Assembly: GCA_030613445.1 (NCBI GenBank)
Contig: JAUWLY010000052.1
Coordinates: forward strand, 1-11,979
DNA from: Candidatus Stahliibacteriota bacterium
Lineage (GTDB): Bacteria > Hydrothermota > Tepidihabitantia > SM23-42
Direction: 5' to 3'
DNA length: 11,979 nucleotides
The position numbers and the translations under genes are program-made. The notes below the pieces were generated by a model that had not been told where the DNA came from, ran no database searches, and saw only the letters and a list, made by a program, of their open reading frames with translations. Positions 1-7,154 of this stretch are shown here, piece after piece. The stretch's first letter is position 1. Every line of letters begins with the position of its first letter.

Positions 1-39
1 TTTAAGACGCTGCGAAAAATACTGGAAGGACTAGCCTGA
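1..39 (+). CDS. 3' end of an unidentified upstream gene (partial)
   Basis: Frame 1 from the window edge reads FKTLRKILEGLA and stops at TGA 37-39. The last base of that stop is the A of the ptsI ATG, so the two genes are translationally coupled. A phosphocarrier HPr often sits directly upstream of enzyme I and would fit the position. Twelve residues are too few to identify the protein, and HPr is only inferred from context. Confidence 0.4.
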   Translation, partial: FKTLRKILEGLA

Positions 40-1790
40 TGCCAAGAGAAAGAATATTAAAGGGGATCGCGGTTTCTCAGGGCATTGCCCAAGGAAAAGT
101 ATTTATCTATGAAACAAAGCACATTGAAGTCTTTCAGACACCCATACTTTCCGTGTATCTAAAGGACGAAACTGAAAGACTCGACCGAGCAATAAAGAAA
201 ACTGAACACGAATTACGCAATATCCAGAAACGCTTAAATTATGAAATTGGCGAGAATTTCGCTCAGTTTCTTGATGCTCAAGTTATGATGCTTAGTGACA
301 AAACAATAATTCAAAAAGTAAAAGCGAGAATAGTTGACAATAGACTCAATGCCGAGTACGTCTACCATGAAGTAATTAAGGAGTATGCTGAAAAACTTGG
401 TGCTACGAAGGATACATATCTAAAGGAACGGGTCGCTGACATATGGGATGTTGGATCACGTGTTCTGAGAAATCTCTTGGGGCTTACGCATGGCTCAGTC
501 GTCGAGGTACCTGCGGGCTCCATAATTGTCGCCCATGACATTTCCCCTTCTGAGGCGGCATTGATAAATCCAAAGAGTGTCCTTGGTATCGCCACTGAGG
601 CGGGTGGCAGAACATCGCACACGGCGATTACTGCTCGAGCTCTGGAAATACCAGCAGTATTGGGTATAAAGGGACTTATCGGCAAAATTGGGAATAGTGA
701 ACAAGTAATCCTCGATGGTGATCGGGGGATCATGATAAAAAACCCCAGCGCTGGGAGAATTCATTTCTATGAAATCGCCAAGAAAAAGGTCCTGGAATTG
801 AAAAAAACTCTCTCACCCTTCTGCGAACTTCCTGCCAAGACCAAAGATGGTCGTCATATTGATATCTCAGCCAATATCGAATTTTTCTCTGAATATACAC
901 ATGCCAAGAAATACGGCGCTGAAGGTATCGGGTTGTTTAGAACTGAGTTTCTCTACTTGACAAGACACGGCAGTCCGACTGAAGAAGAACAATACCACGT
1001 ATATAATGCTCTCGCAAAAAAGATGAAACCTTCTCCAGTAATCATCCGGACTTATGATTTGGGCGGCGACAAAGTCTTTTCTGATTACCAAGAAGCAAAT
1101 CCTTATCTGGGTTGGCGTGCTATAAGGGTCTGCCTTGACGATCTGGACTTTTTCAAAATGCAGCTGCGTGCGATCTTACGGGCTTCAGTGAACAAGAACG
1201 TGAAGATCATGTTTCCGATGATCTCTAATTATGAAGAGATTAAGCGAATAAGTCTTATTTTCGAAAAGACAAAAAGCGAATTGCGTGCCAAGAAAATCGA
1301 TTTTGATGAAGAAATACAATTTGGCATCATGGTTGAAACCCCATCTGCTGCGCTATTGAGTCCGCATCTTGCTCATCAAGTCGATTTTTTCAGTATTGGC
1401 TCAAATGATCTAACCCAATACACGATTGCGGTAGATCGAGGTAACGAAAAAATAAGCCAACTCTTCGACCATTTTCATCCTGCGGTTTTGCAGCTGATAA
1501 AACAGATAATAGATGCCGGACATCAGGCTCACATCTGGGTGGGTCTGTGTGGCGAACTTGCCGCTGACCCATTGGCAATACCACTGCTCATTGGAATGGG
1601 TATCGATGAATTGTCAATGAACCCTGGTTCAATACCACGGGCAAAAATGGTGGTCCGGGCCATCACTATACCAGAATGCGAAGAAATTGCAAAAGGTGCA
1701 TTGCGTTTCAGAACGCCACTCGAAATCAAAAGATATTTGCATCGATCTATCCATAAAAAATTCCATGGTATTGATGAAGTAATAAAATGA
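39..1790 (+). CDS. ptsI: Phosphoenolpyruvate-protein phosphotransferase (PTS enzyme I)
   Basis: Cytoplasmic first enzyme of the PEP:sugar phosphotransferase system. It takes phosphate from PEP onto a histidine and passes it to HPr. At 583 residues it has the usual full length. The N-terminal LKGIAVSQGIAQGKVF (7-22) is typical of the family. The swivelling phosphohistidine domain carries GGRTSHTAITAR (189-200), with active-site His194. The C-terminal PEP-binding barrel shows GLFRTEFLYL (298-307), RTYDLGGDK (337-345), MVETPSA (431-437), SIGSNDLTQY (452-461) and CGELAADP (504-511), with the conserved Cys504. The start is fixed by GGAAGGA at 24-30 and by the one-base overlap with the preceding stop. 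It overlaps the next gene by four bases (ATGA). No sugar-specific EII gene is visible here, so whether the system transports sugar or only regulates is open. Confidence 0.97.
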   Translation: MPRERILKGIAVSQGIAQGKVFIYETKHIEVFQTPILSVYLKDETERLDRAIKKTEHELRNIQKRLNYEIGENFAQFLDAQVMMLSDKTIIQKVKARIVDNRLNAEYVYHEVIKEYAEKLGATKDTYLKERVADIWDVGSRVLRNLLGLTHGSVVEVPAGSIIVAHDISPSEAALINPKSVLGIATEAGGRTSHTAITARALEIPAVLGIKGLIGKIGNSEQVILDGDRGIMIKNPSAGRIHFYEIAKKKVLELKKTLSPFCELPAKTKDGRHIDISANIEFFSEYTHAKKYGAEGIGLFRTEFLYLTRHGSPTEEEQYHVYNALAKKMKPSPVIIRTYDLGGDKVFSDYQEANPYLGWRAIRVCLDDLDFFKMQLRAILRASVNKNVKIMFPMISNYEEIKRISLIFEKTKSELRAKKIDFDEEIQFGIMVETPSAALLSPHLAHQVDFFSIGSNDLTQYTIAVDRGNEKISQLFDHFHPAVLQLIKQIIDAGHQAHIWVGLCGELAADPLAIPLLIGMGIDELSMNPGSIPRAKMVVRAITIPECEEIAKGALRFRTPLEIKRYLHRSIHKKFHGIDEVIK

Positions 1791-2758
1791 GAGATATCAT
1801 TTCTTCGATGCCGGAGCAGATGCTCACGGCGATCCAGCTTATCCCTCGCGTAGCCATTAAGAAAAAAAACTTAGATAAGGTTCTGGTCTGTGGTATGGGC
1901 GGCTCAGGTATTAGCGGTGAAATCCTCAAAGTGTTGTATCCAAGCGTTCAAATAATATCAAATAAGGATTATACGATCCCCCAGTACATTGACCGCAACA
2001 CGCTCGCTATTGTTATCAGCTATTCAGGAAACACTGAAGAAACACTCAGTAATTATGCACTTCTGAGAAAAAAAGGTACTAAAATGGCAATTATCTCTTC
2101 AGGCGATCAGCTTTTCAACAAAGAAGCTGATATCAAAGTAAAGATCCCCGGCGGTCTACCACCTCGAGGTGCACTGGGGTATCTATTCACCCCTTTGCCC
2201 TTTATACTCTGGAAATTCCATCTTATCCGCACCAACCCCAAAACCGGGATGACCAACCTCGCGAATTTTTTGAAGAAAAAAAGAAAAACAATTGAACAAA
2301 AAGCAAAAAACCTGGCTAAAATGTTCATAGAAAAACTACCGGTTATTTATGCTAACTCATCAACCTATATGCCGGTTGCCCGTCGCTGGCAATGTCAGTT
2401 AAATGAAAATGCCAAAACCCTTGCCCACATCAATATCATCCCTGAAATGAATCATAATGAAATTGTGGGTTTAGGTCGACCCGGGATACTAAACGCAGCG
2501 ATCCTACCGGTCTTTCTCAATGACCCGCGGGCGCACAAAAGAAATAAAGCAAGGGTCGCCATAATGCACCGTGTTATCAAAGGGCTTTTCTGTGGCGCAA
2601 TTGAAATAGAGCCCCAAGGCAACAATGCCTTTAAGTGTATATTCTGGACTATCATGTTGGGCGACTTCATGAGTTATTATCTTGCCAAAGCAACTGATAT
2701 TGAGCCCTTGCCAGTAAAAAGAATCGACTATCTTAAAAACGAGCTGTCCAAGCTTTAA
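1787..2758 (+). CDS. Bifunctional phosphoglucose/phosphomannose isomerase (SIS domain)
   Basis: Predicted cytoplasmic isomerase interconverting glucose-6-P or mannose-6-P with fructose-6-P. It belongs to the small SIS-domain PGI/PMI family first described in archaea, not to the large classical Pgi. At 323 residues it matches that family. Visible motifs are the first sugar-phosphate loop CGMGGSGISGE (35-45), the second SIS loop SYSGNTEET (78-86), PPRGALGYLF (125-134) with the conserved Arg127, NENAKT (206-211) with the probable catalytic Glu207, MNHNEIVG (221-228) with His223, and a C-terminal Lys317 in DYLKNEL. The ATG lies inside the ptsI stop region (ATGA), indicating coupled translation in one operon. 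It supplies hexose-phosphate interconversion beside a PTS enzyme. Its stop shares TTAA with the opposite-strand prenyltransferase stop. Substrate preference cannot be read from sequence. Confidence 0.92.
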   Translation: MRDIISSMPEQMLTAIQLIPRVAIKKKNLDKVLVCGMGGSGISGEILKVLYPSVQIISNKDYTIPQYIDRNTLAIVISYSGNTEETLSNYALLRKKGTKMAIISSGDQLFNKEADIKVKIPGGLPPRGALGYLFTPLPFILWKFHLIRTNPKTGMTNLANFLKKKRKTIEQKAKNLAKMFIEKLPVIYANSSTYMPVARRWQCQLNENAKTLAHINIIPEMNHNEIVGLGRPGILNAAILPVFLNDPRAHKRNKARVAIMHRVIKGLFCGAIEIEPQGNNAFKCIFWTIMLGDFMSYYLAKATDIEPLPVKRIDYLKNELSKL

Positions 2759-3687
2759 CCCTGGGCAAAGGTTGGGTAATTTATTCCGAAACGTTTTTTA
2801 TAATACAGCCTCATACCGAAAAATACCACAAGCAGGACTATCGAATATAGCGGAAACAAATAAACGGTCACCAATGTAAATAGCAAACCGGGCAAACGGA
2901 ATGAAGCGATTGTAAGTTTTCTGTTTTGCTCATTCTTCAGCAGGGAATACACTGCCCCATAGACAAAAAGAGGAAATGAAAGTACTGCTGGTATTAAACA
3001 AACCAAATCCTCCATCATGTACGCGGTGAGTATTGCCGCCGCCATGAGCACAGTTGAACATACCAAAGAAACCTGTTTACCAAGAAGAATTGCAGTCGTT
3101 TTTTCCCCGGCTTTTCGGTCACCTTCAATATCCACAACTGTTGTATTGATGAAGACCGCACTGATACTCAAAAAATAAGGGACAAACCTGACGAACATCG
3201 CCGTGTCAAAAGACCGAACAAGCAACCAGCCAACTGCGAAGTTGATCATGCCGTAACCAAAGCCATTGGCCATTGTATCGAGTAAAGGTTTACCCTTGAG
3301 CTTAATCGGCGGCAAAGAATATAAAACTCCAAGAATAAGAGAAATACCGATAAAAACTAAAAATATAAAAGAAAACTTCAGTGAAAGCAGTACGGCCGCA
3401 ACCCAGAGCACTGCCATCTCGATATAGGCATGTTTGATCGGTACATGACCTTCAGAGAGTATGAATAATTTCTTATTCGCTCGATCGGTTTCAATATCAG
3501 TTATCTGGTTGAAGATATAAACTCCACCCATTATACAAGTATAGATGATCAATCCGATGACAATATCGACCGAGAAACCACCTTTTTCTTGCGCCAGATA
3601 GCAACCGATGAGCAAAAAATTCCAGCAAGGGATAAGTATGAGTGGTCTTAAAATAAAAAGATAATCAAAAGGATTAAATCTAGACAT
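2755..3687 (-). CDS. UbiA-family prenyltransferase, substrate unknown
   Basis: Integral membrane protein of the UbiA superfamily, which attaches isoprenoid chains to aromatic or glycerol-phosphate acceptors using Mg2+-bound prenyl diphosphate. It has 310 residues with about eight or nine hydrophobic segments. Both aspartate-rich motifs are present: NQITDIETD (60-68) and DIEGDRKAGEKTTAILLG (186-203). The connecting loop YSLPPIKLKGKPLLD (123-137) is also family-like. It lies 10 bases after rpmB, with no clear ribosome site, so it probably depends on readthrough or reinitiation from rpmB. The long second-motif extension ending EKTTAILLGK resembles chlorophyll-synthase, homogentisate-prenyltransferase and geranylgeranylglyceryl-phosphate-type members. 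Neighbouring genes do not tell these apart. A quinone or lipid pathway role is inference. Confidence 0.88.
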   Translation of the reverse strand: MSRFNPFDYLFILRPLILIPCWNFLLIGCYLAQEKGGFSVDIVIGLIIYTCIMGGVYIFNQITDIETDRANKKLFILSEGHVPIKHAYIEMAVLWVAAVLLSLKFSFIFLVFIGISLILGVLYSLPPIKLKGKPLLDTMANGFGYGMINFAVGWLLVRSFDTAMFVRFVPYFLSISAVFINTTVVDIEGDRKAGEKTTAILLGKQVSLVCSTVLMAAAILTAYMMEDLVCLIPAVLSFPLFVYGAVYSLLKNEQNRKLTIASFRLPGLLFTLVTVYLFPLYSIVLLVVFFGMRLYYKKRFGINYPTFAQG

Positions 3688-3697
3688 CCATGTTTTA

Positions 3698-3886
3698 TTA
3701 TGCTTTATTTACTTTTCCCGAACGGATGCACTTCGTACATACAAGCATCTTTTTTACTTTTCCGTGAATTTTCACCCTCACGCTCTGCAAATTTATCTTG
3801 AACTTCCGCTTGGTAACATTATGTGCGTGACTGATACTGCCACCGCTCTGAGCATGTCTCTCGCATATCGCACATTTTCTTGCCAT
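3698..3886 (-). CDS. rpmB: 50S ribosomal protein L28
   Basis: Large-subunit ribosomal protein of 62 residues, the normal size for the short bacterial L28. It opens MARKCAICERHAQSGGSISH and ends with LVCTKCIRSGKVNKA. Two CxxC pairs (Cys5/Cys8 and Cys50/Cys53) form a predicted zinc ribbon, as in the zinc-binding (C+) form of L28. The start is supported by AAAGGAG at 3892-3898, five bases before the ATG. A consensus promoter lies just upstream, leaving only about 12 nt of leader. The prenyltransferase gene follows after 10 bases, so this promoter probably serves both genes. Confidence 0.97.
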   Translation of the reverse strand: MARKCAICERHAQSGGSISHAHNVTKRKFKINLQSVRVKIHGKVKKMLVCTKCIRSGKVNKA

Positions 3887-3904
3887 AGATCTCCTTTCTT
3901 TACC

Positions 3905-3932
3905 ATTATATTTAATAAACCCATGATGTCAA
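3905..3932 (-). promoter_or_regulatory. Consensus housekeeping promoter for rpmB and the UbiA gene
   Basis: On the minus strand TTGACA (3927-3932) is followed by 16 bases and TATAAT (3905-3910). Both hexamers match the primary-sigma consensus exactly. Transcription should begin near 3898, about 12 nt before the rpmB ATG, placing the Shine-Dalgarno at the very 5' end of the mRNA. Confidence 0.88.
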
Positions 3933-3982
3933 CAAGATGTTGAACGATATGCTCAATTGACATAACTTAGATGATTCATAAT

Positions 3983-4032
3983 CACCCCCTCTTAATCCTC
4001 TCCCCTATGGGGAGAGGGAAGGGTGAGGGGAG
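3983..4032. repeat. Palindromic C/G-rich intergenic repeat (BIME-like)
   Basis: A 9-bp perfect stem CCTCTCCCC (3997-4005) / GGGGAGAGG (4009-4017) with loop TAT is enclosed by a second complementary pair, CCCCTC (3986-3991) / GAGGGG (4025-4030). Sequences of this general form (CCCTC...CTCTCCCC...GGGGAGAGGG...GAGGG) are common intergenic repeats in unrelated bacteria. It lies between the 3' end of the repeat-protein gene (stop at 4043) and the rpmB promoter, where it could act as a weak transcription barrier. It has no flanking T-tract on either strand, so I do not call it an intrinsic terminator. Confidence 0.7.
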
Positions 4033-4042
4033 TCAAGATTCC

Positions 4043-4837
4043 CTATTCCACCTTCACAACCCGGATAGGGTTGAAACTCTTGTCTTCAGGGATGAGGAAG
4101 TAGATTCCTGCCGGAAGACCAAAACCGATTCTATGTCCAAAACAACTGCCAACCTTCTTGCCTGATATATCATAGAGAATAAAATGCTTATTCTCATAAC
4201 CAATGACGGTAGTAAATGAAGAAAAGGGATTAGGGAAGGCTGCAGTGTGAGGTGTGTAAGATAGATGCAAAGAATAGGGATGCTCCTCTATGCCGCCATT
4301 CCCATAAGCATCGGTTTTTATAAGGTATACTAGCCAAGCGGTCATAAATTGGGCAGACCCTGCAATAATGTAACCTCCATCTGTAGTCTGCTGGACAGAA
4401 TTACCATACTCATCACCTGCCCCTCCGTAGGTTCTTGTCCAGAGGGTATCTCCAAGAGAATCGGTCTTGATAAGGAAAACCTGAAAGCTATTGCCGAAAG
4501 AAGAGGTAGTTCCTGCAATAATATAGCCTTCATCCGTGGTCTGCTGCACAGAATTACCATACTCATCACCTGCCCCTCCGTGGGTTCTGGTCCATAGGGT
4601 ATCTCCAAGGGAGTCGGTCTTGATGAGATAAACTTGGGCACCGTATCCACCGGTAGGAGTGGCATATCCGACAACGATGTAGCCTTCATCTGTGGTCTGC
4701 TGCACAGAATTGCCCTTAGAGGGATCACCTGCACCATAGTGCTTCTGCCATATCAGCTGACAAAAGGCTGTACCAACAAAAAGCATCAAACCTAAAACAT
4801 AAGGCACAAACCGAAGCGGATTACAATCTTTTTTCAT
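4043..4837 (-). CDS. Secreted short-repeat protein with type-IX-like C-terminal sorting module
   Basis: No specific function recognised. Residues 1-27 form a signal peptide (MKKDCNPLRF, then a hydrophobic run ending GTAFCQ), possibly a lipoprotein site at Cys26 but without a classical lipobox. Three tandem repeats of 51-52 residues follow. NSVQQTTDEGYIVVG and its variants start at residues 43, 95 and 146. LIKTDSLGDTLWTR or its variant starts at 71, 122 and 172. Such repeats usually occur in larger numbers and build beta-propeller-like folds. The C-terminal part AFPNPFSSFT (200-209), LYDISGKKVGS (221-231) and LPAGIYFL (241-248) is a Por/type-IX-secretion-style sorting module. AGGAG at 4843-4847, five bases before the ATG, supports the start. 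Having only three repeats suggests a shortened paralogue. It is probably exported and surface-attached. Confidence 0.82.
   Translation of the reverse strand: MKKDCNPLRFVPYVLGLMLFVGTAFCQLIWQKHYGAGDPSKGNSVQQTTDEGYIVVGYATPTGGYGAQVYLIKTDSLGDTLWTRTHGGAGDEYGNSVQQTTDEGYIIAGTTSSFGNSFQVFLIKTDSLGDTLWTRTYGGAGDEYGNSVQQTTDGGYIIAGSAQFMTAWLVYLIKTDAYGNGGIEEHPYSLHLSYTPHTAAFPNPFSSFTTVIGYENKHFILYDISGKKVGSCFGHRIGFGLPAGIYFLIPEDKSFNPIRVVKVE
4376..4760 (-). repeat. Tandem 153-156 bp coding repeats in the secreted protein gene
   Basis: The blocks encoding NSVQQTTD(E/G)GYI recur in nearly identical DNA around 4370-4400, 4525-4555 and 4680-4710. The blocks encoding LIKTDSLGDTLWTRT recur around 4430-4470 and 4585-4625. 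The DNA identity is high enough that spurious open frames appear on both strands. Copy number probably changes by slippage or recombination. Confidence 0.75.
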
Positions 4838-4852
4838 TTATGCTCCTAAATA

Positions 4853-4880
4853 ATTATAGTTTTTCTTTATAATATGTCAA
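4853..4880 (-). promoter_or_regulatory. Consensus promoter for the secreted repeat protein
   Basis: Minus-strand TTGACA (4875-4880), a 16-base spacer and TATAAT (4853-4858), both exact consensus. The predicted start near 4846-4847 coincides with the AGGAG ribosome site (4843-4847), giving a leader of about 10 nt. It is divergent from the yggS promoter. Confidence 0.87.
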
Positions 4881-4891
4881 TACTCAGTATT
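4879..4891. promoter_or_regulatory. 13-bp palindrome between divergent -35 boxes (candidate operator)
   Basis: AATACT-C-AGTATT is a perfect 6+1+6 palindrome. It begins inside the minus -35 box (4875-4880) and ends three bases before the plus -35 box (4894-4899). A regulator bound there would cover both promoters. AT-rich palindromes this short can arise by chance, so this is a candidate only. Confidence 0.3.
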
Positions 4892-4893
4892 TG

Positions 4894-4921
4894 TTGACAC
4901 AGCTACGCATATTCATATAAT
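4894..4921 (+). promoter_or_regulatory. Consensus promoter giving a leaderless yggS mRNA
   Basis: TTGACA (4894-4899), 16 bases, TATAAT (4916-4921). The ATG of the next gene begins at 4928, only six bases after the -10 box, so transcription should start at or within a base of the start codon. No Shine-Dalgarno precedes the ATG, as expected for a leaderless transcript. Confidence 0.88.
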
Positions 4922-4927
4922 GTATTC

Positions 4928-5605
4928 ATGACAGTACGTGAGAACATTGCACAGTTGCAGGAGCATATTGCTCACGCGTGTGCGCGGGTGAACCGAAATC
5001 CTGAAGAGATCACCATCGTTGCGGTCACAAAAACAGTCCTAATACCTAAGATCGAAGAAGTGATACAACATGGTATTACAATCATTGGAGAAAATCGTGT
5101 TCAAGAAGCAAAAACAAAGTTTCCGCTCATCGGCAAGAAAGTCACCTGGCATATGATCGGTCATTTACAGACTAATAAAGTCAAAGATGCCCTTAAAATA
5201 TTTAGCTTGATCCACAGCCTTGATTCCCTGAAGCTTGCCCAGGAGATCGAAAAGAAAGCAGGTACACCAATTGATTGTTTAATCGAAGTAAATACCTCGC
5301 ACGAACCAACAAAATTCGGCATTGACCCTGAAAATGCCATCAATTTCTATGCAGCGCTCAAGGATTTTAATAAGCTGAACATTAAGGGATTAATGACCAT
5401 TGGTCCGGGCTGGGCAATCCAGGACAAAGAAGCATCACGCCCTTGTTTTCGTCTTCTTGCATCGTTGAAAGATGATATTGAAAAGACATGTAAGTGTTCT
5501 TTGCCGATCCTATCAATGGGTATGACATCTGACTATGAAATCGCCATTGAAGAAGGCGCCAACATGATCCGGGTCGGCACCGCAATATTTGGACCAAGAG
5601 GATAA
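4928..5605 (+). CDS. yggS: YggS/PROSC-family pyridoxal phosphate homeostasis protein
   Basis: Cytoplasmic PLP-binding protein with a single alanine-racemase-like barrel. The family buffers PLP and affects amino-acid and keto-acid balance, and no enzymatic reaction is established. At 225 residues it has the family's length. Landmarks are VAVTKTV (31-37) with the PLP-binding Lys35, GENRVQEAKTK (54-64), WHMIGHLQTNKVK (74-86), EVNTSHEPTKFGI (120-132), GLMTIGP (154-160), LSMGMTSDYEIAIEEG (195-210) and the phosphate-binding RVGTAIFG (215-222). The start at 4928 matches the family N-terminus (VRENIAQLQEHI). It has no ribosome binding site and sits six bases after a perfect -10 box. The nucleoside kinase gene follows after five bases and is probably cotranscribed. 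Confidence 0.95.
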   Translation: MTVRENIAQLQEHIAHACARVNRNPEEITIVAVTKTVLIPKIEEVIQHGITIIGENRVQEAKTKFPLIGKKVTWHMIGHLQTNKVKDALKIFSLIHSLDSLKLAQEIEKKAGTPIDCLIEVNTSHEPTKFGIDPENAINFYAALKDFNKLNIKGLMTIGPGWAIQDKEASRPCFRLLASLKDDIEKTCKCSLPILSMGMTSDYEIAIEEGANMIRVGTAIFGPRG

Positions 5606-5610
5606 CTGTT

Positions 5611-7098
5611 ATGCCTAAACCGCGAGAATTAGGGATCGAAGATTTAAGAAAACTTAATGAATGGCGCAGGTATCAATCGACCCTTTCTTTTATTCTCTAC
5701 GTCGCATTGAAAAAACTCGCCCCAGAAAGCGAGCTCAGAATAGAACACTCAATGAGCAAGGGCTTTTACTGTATCTTGTCAAATAAATTTCGTCAAGGAC
5801 TCTTGAAAAGAGTTGAAGCGGAAATGAAAAGAATAATTAGGAATAATGTTCCTATTAAAAGGAAAGCACTGACGAGAAAACAAGCCATCAAATTATTCAA
5901 ACGACTCAAAATGGTAAGTAAGGTGACCTATTTGGAAAACATCCGCAAACAACGTATTACAGTCTATTCATTACTCAATGAGCATGATATCTTTATGATG
6001 CCGCCGCTTGAGACAACCGGCTCGGTAGACCTCTTCTATCTCAAATCATTTTCTCCTGGATTTATTATCATCTTCCCAACGTGGCAGGATTCATCAAAGC
6101 TACCTGATTATATCCCCCAACCAAAGCTAGCACGGATCTTCAGCGAGTATGAAGGCTGGGCAAGGATCCTCGGCATTAATGATCTCGGTCAGTTGAATTA
6201 TGCAATAAGACAGAACAAAGGTGCTGAAATCGTTAAAATAAGTGAGGCTCTCCATGAAAAGAAAATCGTCTATATTGCCGACAGCATCGTCAAGGAAAAA
6301 AAGAAACTTGTCTTAATTGCCGGGCCAAGCAGCGCCGGCAAAACAACCTTCACAAAGAGGCTGGCTATTCAGCTCTTAGTCAATGGAATAAAACCCCTGA
6401 TCATTTCCGCTGACGACTACTTCTTGCCACACAGCCAAACGCCAAGAGACGAATTCGGTGGTCTTGATTTCGAATCCATTAATGCGGTCGACATACCTCT
6501 TTTGAACGACCATTTGCTCAGAATCATAAAGGGTAAGGAGGTACGTATGCCAAAATTCAATTTTTTAACTGGTCGGAGAAATAAAGGTAGTGAGACCCTC
6601 TTACCTGAAGATGGTATTATATTACTTGAAGGTATCCATTGTTTAAATGAAGATTTTACGCGCCACGTGCCGAAATCACTTAAGTTCAAGATCTATGTCA
6701 GTGCTTTAACGCAACTCAATATCGATGACCATAATCGAGCGTCAACGACTGACGTTCGTATGATACGACGTATTGTTCGCGACACTTACTTTCGTGGCTA
6801 CAAGATAAGGGGCGTTCTGCAACATTGGGCCAGTGTTCGGGATGGTGAAGAGAAGAACATCTATCCATTCCAGGAAAAGGCCGACGAGATGTTCAATTCG
6901 GCGCTCATATATGAACCGGCCATTCAGAAAAAATTCTGTCTACCAATCCTTAAGCGCATAAAAAAGGACTATCCTGAATATGAAGAAGCCAAGCGCCTGA
7001 TTGACTTCCTCAACCTCTTTCTTGAAGTAGATGAACGATGTATCCCCTCGAATTCCATATTGCGGGAATTTATCGGTGGTAGTTCATTCATCTATTAG
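5611..7098 (+). CDS. Uridine-kinase-like nucleoside kinase with N-terminal ThrRS-related domain
   Basis: P-loop kinase of the uridine kinase/phosphoribulokinase superfamily, in the long form with an N-terminal region related to the second additional domain of threonyl-tRNA synthetase. The total is 495 residues, slightly shorter than the roughly 550 usual, and a TGS-like start seems absent. The N-terminal domain shows LRIEHSMSKGFYC (42-54). The kinase domain (about 230-450) has the Walker A motif GPSSAGKTT (238-246), SADDYF (266-271), TPRDEFGGLDFES (277-289), LLEGIH (338-343), SALTQLNIDDHNRAS (364-378), RRIVRDTYFRG (386-396), and a C-terminal NSILREFIGGS (481-491). Phosphorylation of a pyrimidine nucleoside is the expected reaction, but the substrate of this subfamily is not settled. 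AGAGGA at 5597-5602 precedes the ATG. It is cotranscribed with yggS. Confidence 0.88.
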   Translation: MPKPRELGIEDLRKLNEWRRYQSTLSFILYVALKKLAPESELRIEHSMSKGFYCILSNKFRQGLLKRVEAEMKRIIRNNVPIKRKALTRKQAIKLFKRLKMVSKVTYLENIRKQRITVYSLLNEHDIFMMPPLETTGSVDLFYLKSFSPGFIIIFPTWQDSSKLPDYIPQPKLARIFSEYEGWARILGINDLGQLNYAIRQNKGAEIVKISEALHEKKIVYIADSIVKEKKKLVLIAGPSSAGKTTFTKRLAIQLLVNGIKPLIISADDYFLPHSQTPRDEFGGLDFESINAVDIPLLNDHLLRIIKGKEVRMPKFNFLTGRRNKGSETLLPEDGIILLEGIHCLNEDFTRHVPKSLKFKIYVSALTQLNIDDHNRASTTDVRMIRRIVRDTYFRGYKIRGVLQHWASVRDGEEKNIYPFQEKADEMFNSALIYEPAIQKKFCLPILKRIKKDYPEYEEAKRLIDFLNLFLEVDERCIPSNSILREFIGGSSFIY

Positions 7099-7119
7099 AC
7101 CCGTTTCATACAATATCGA

Positions 7120-7147
7120 TTGACACAATCATCTTGCTGATTATAAT
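7120..7147 (+). promoter_or_regulatory. Consensus promoter for tRNA-Leu and the downstream propeller gene
   Basis: TTGACA (7120-7125), 16 bases, TATAAT (7142-7147), exact consensus in both boxes. The start is predicted near 7154. That gives a leader of about 108 nt before tRNA-Leu, filled by the TAGAT-rich repeat. No other promoter is visible before the coding gene at 7358. Confidence 0.88.
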
Positions 7148-7154
7148 AGAGAAA

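Noticed and set aside
3957..3984. Plus-strand TTGACA followed by CATAAT
   Set aside because: The spacer is only 14 bp, the -10 is imperfect and no gene follows on this strand. All six accepted promoters have 16 bp.
4342..4737. 131-codon and 82-codon frames within the secreted repeat gene
   Set aside because: Out-of-frame echoes of the tandem coding repeats, with no start signals of their own.
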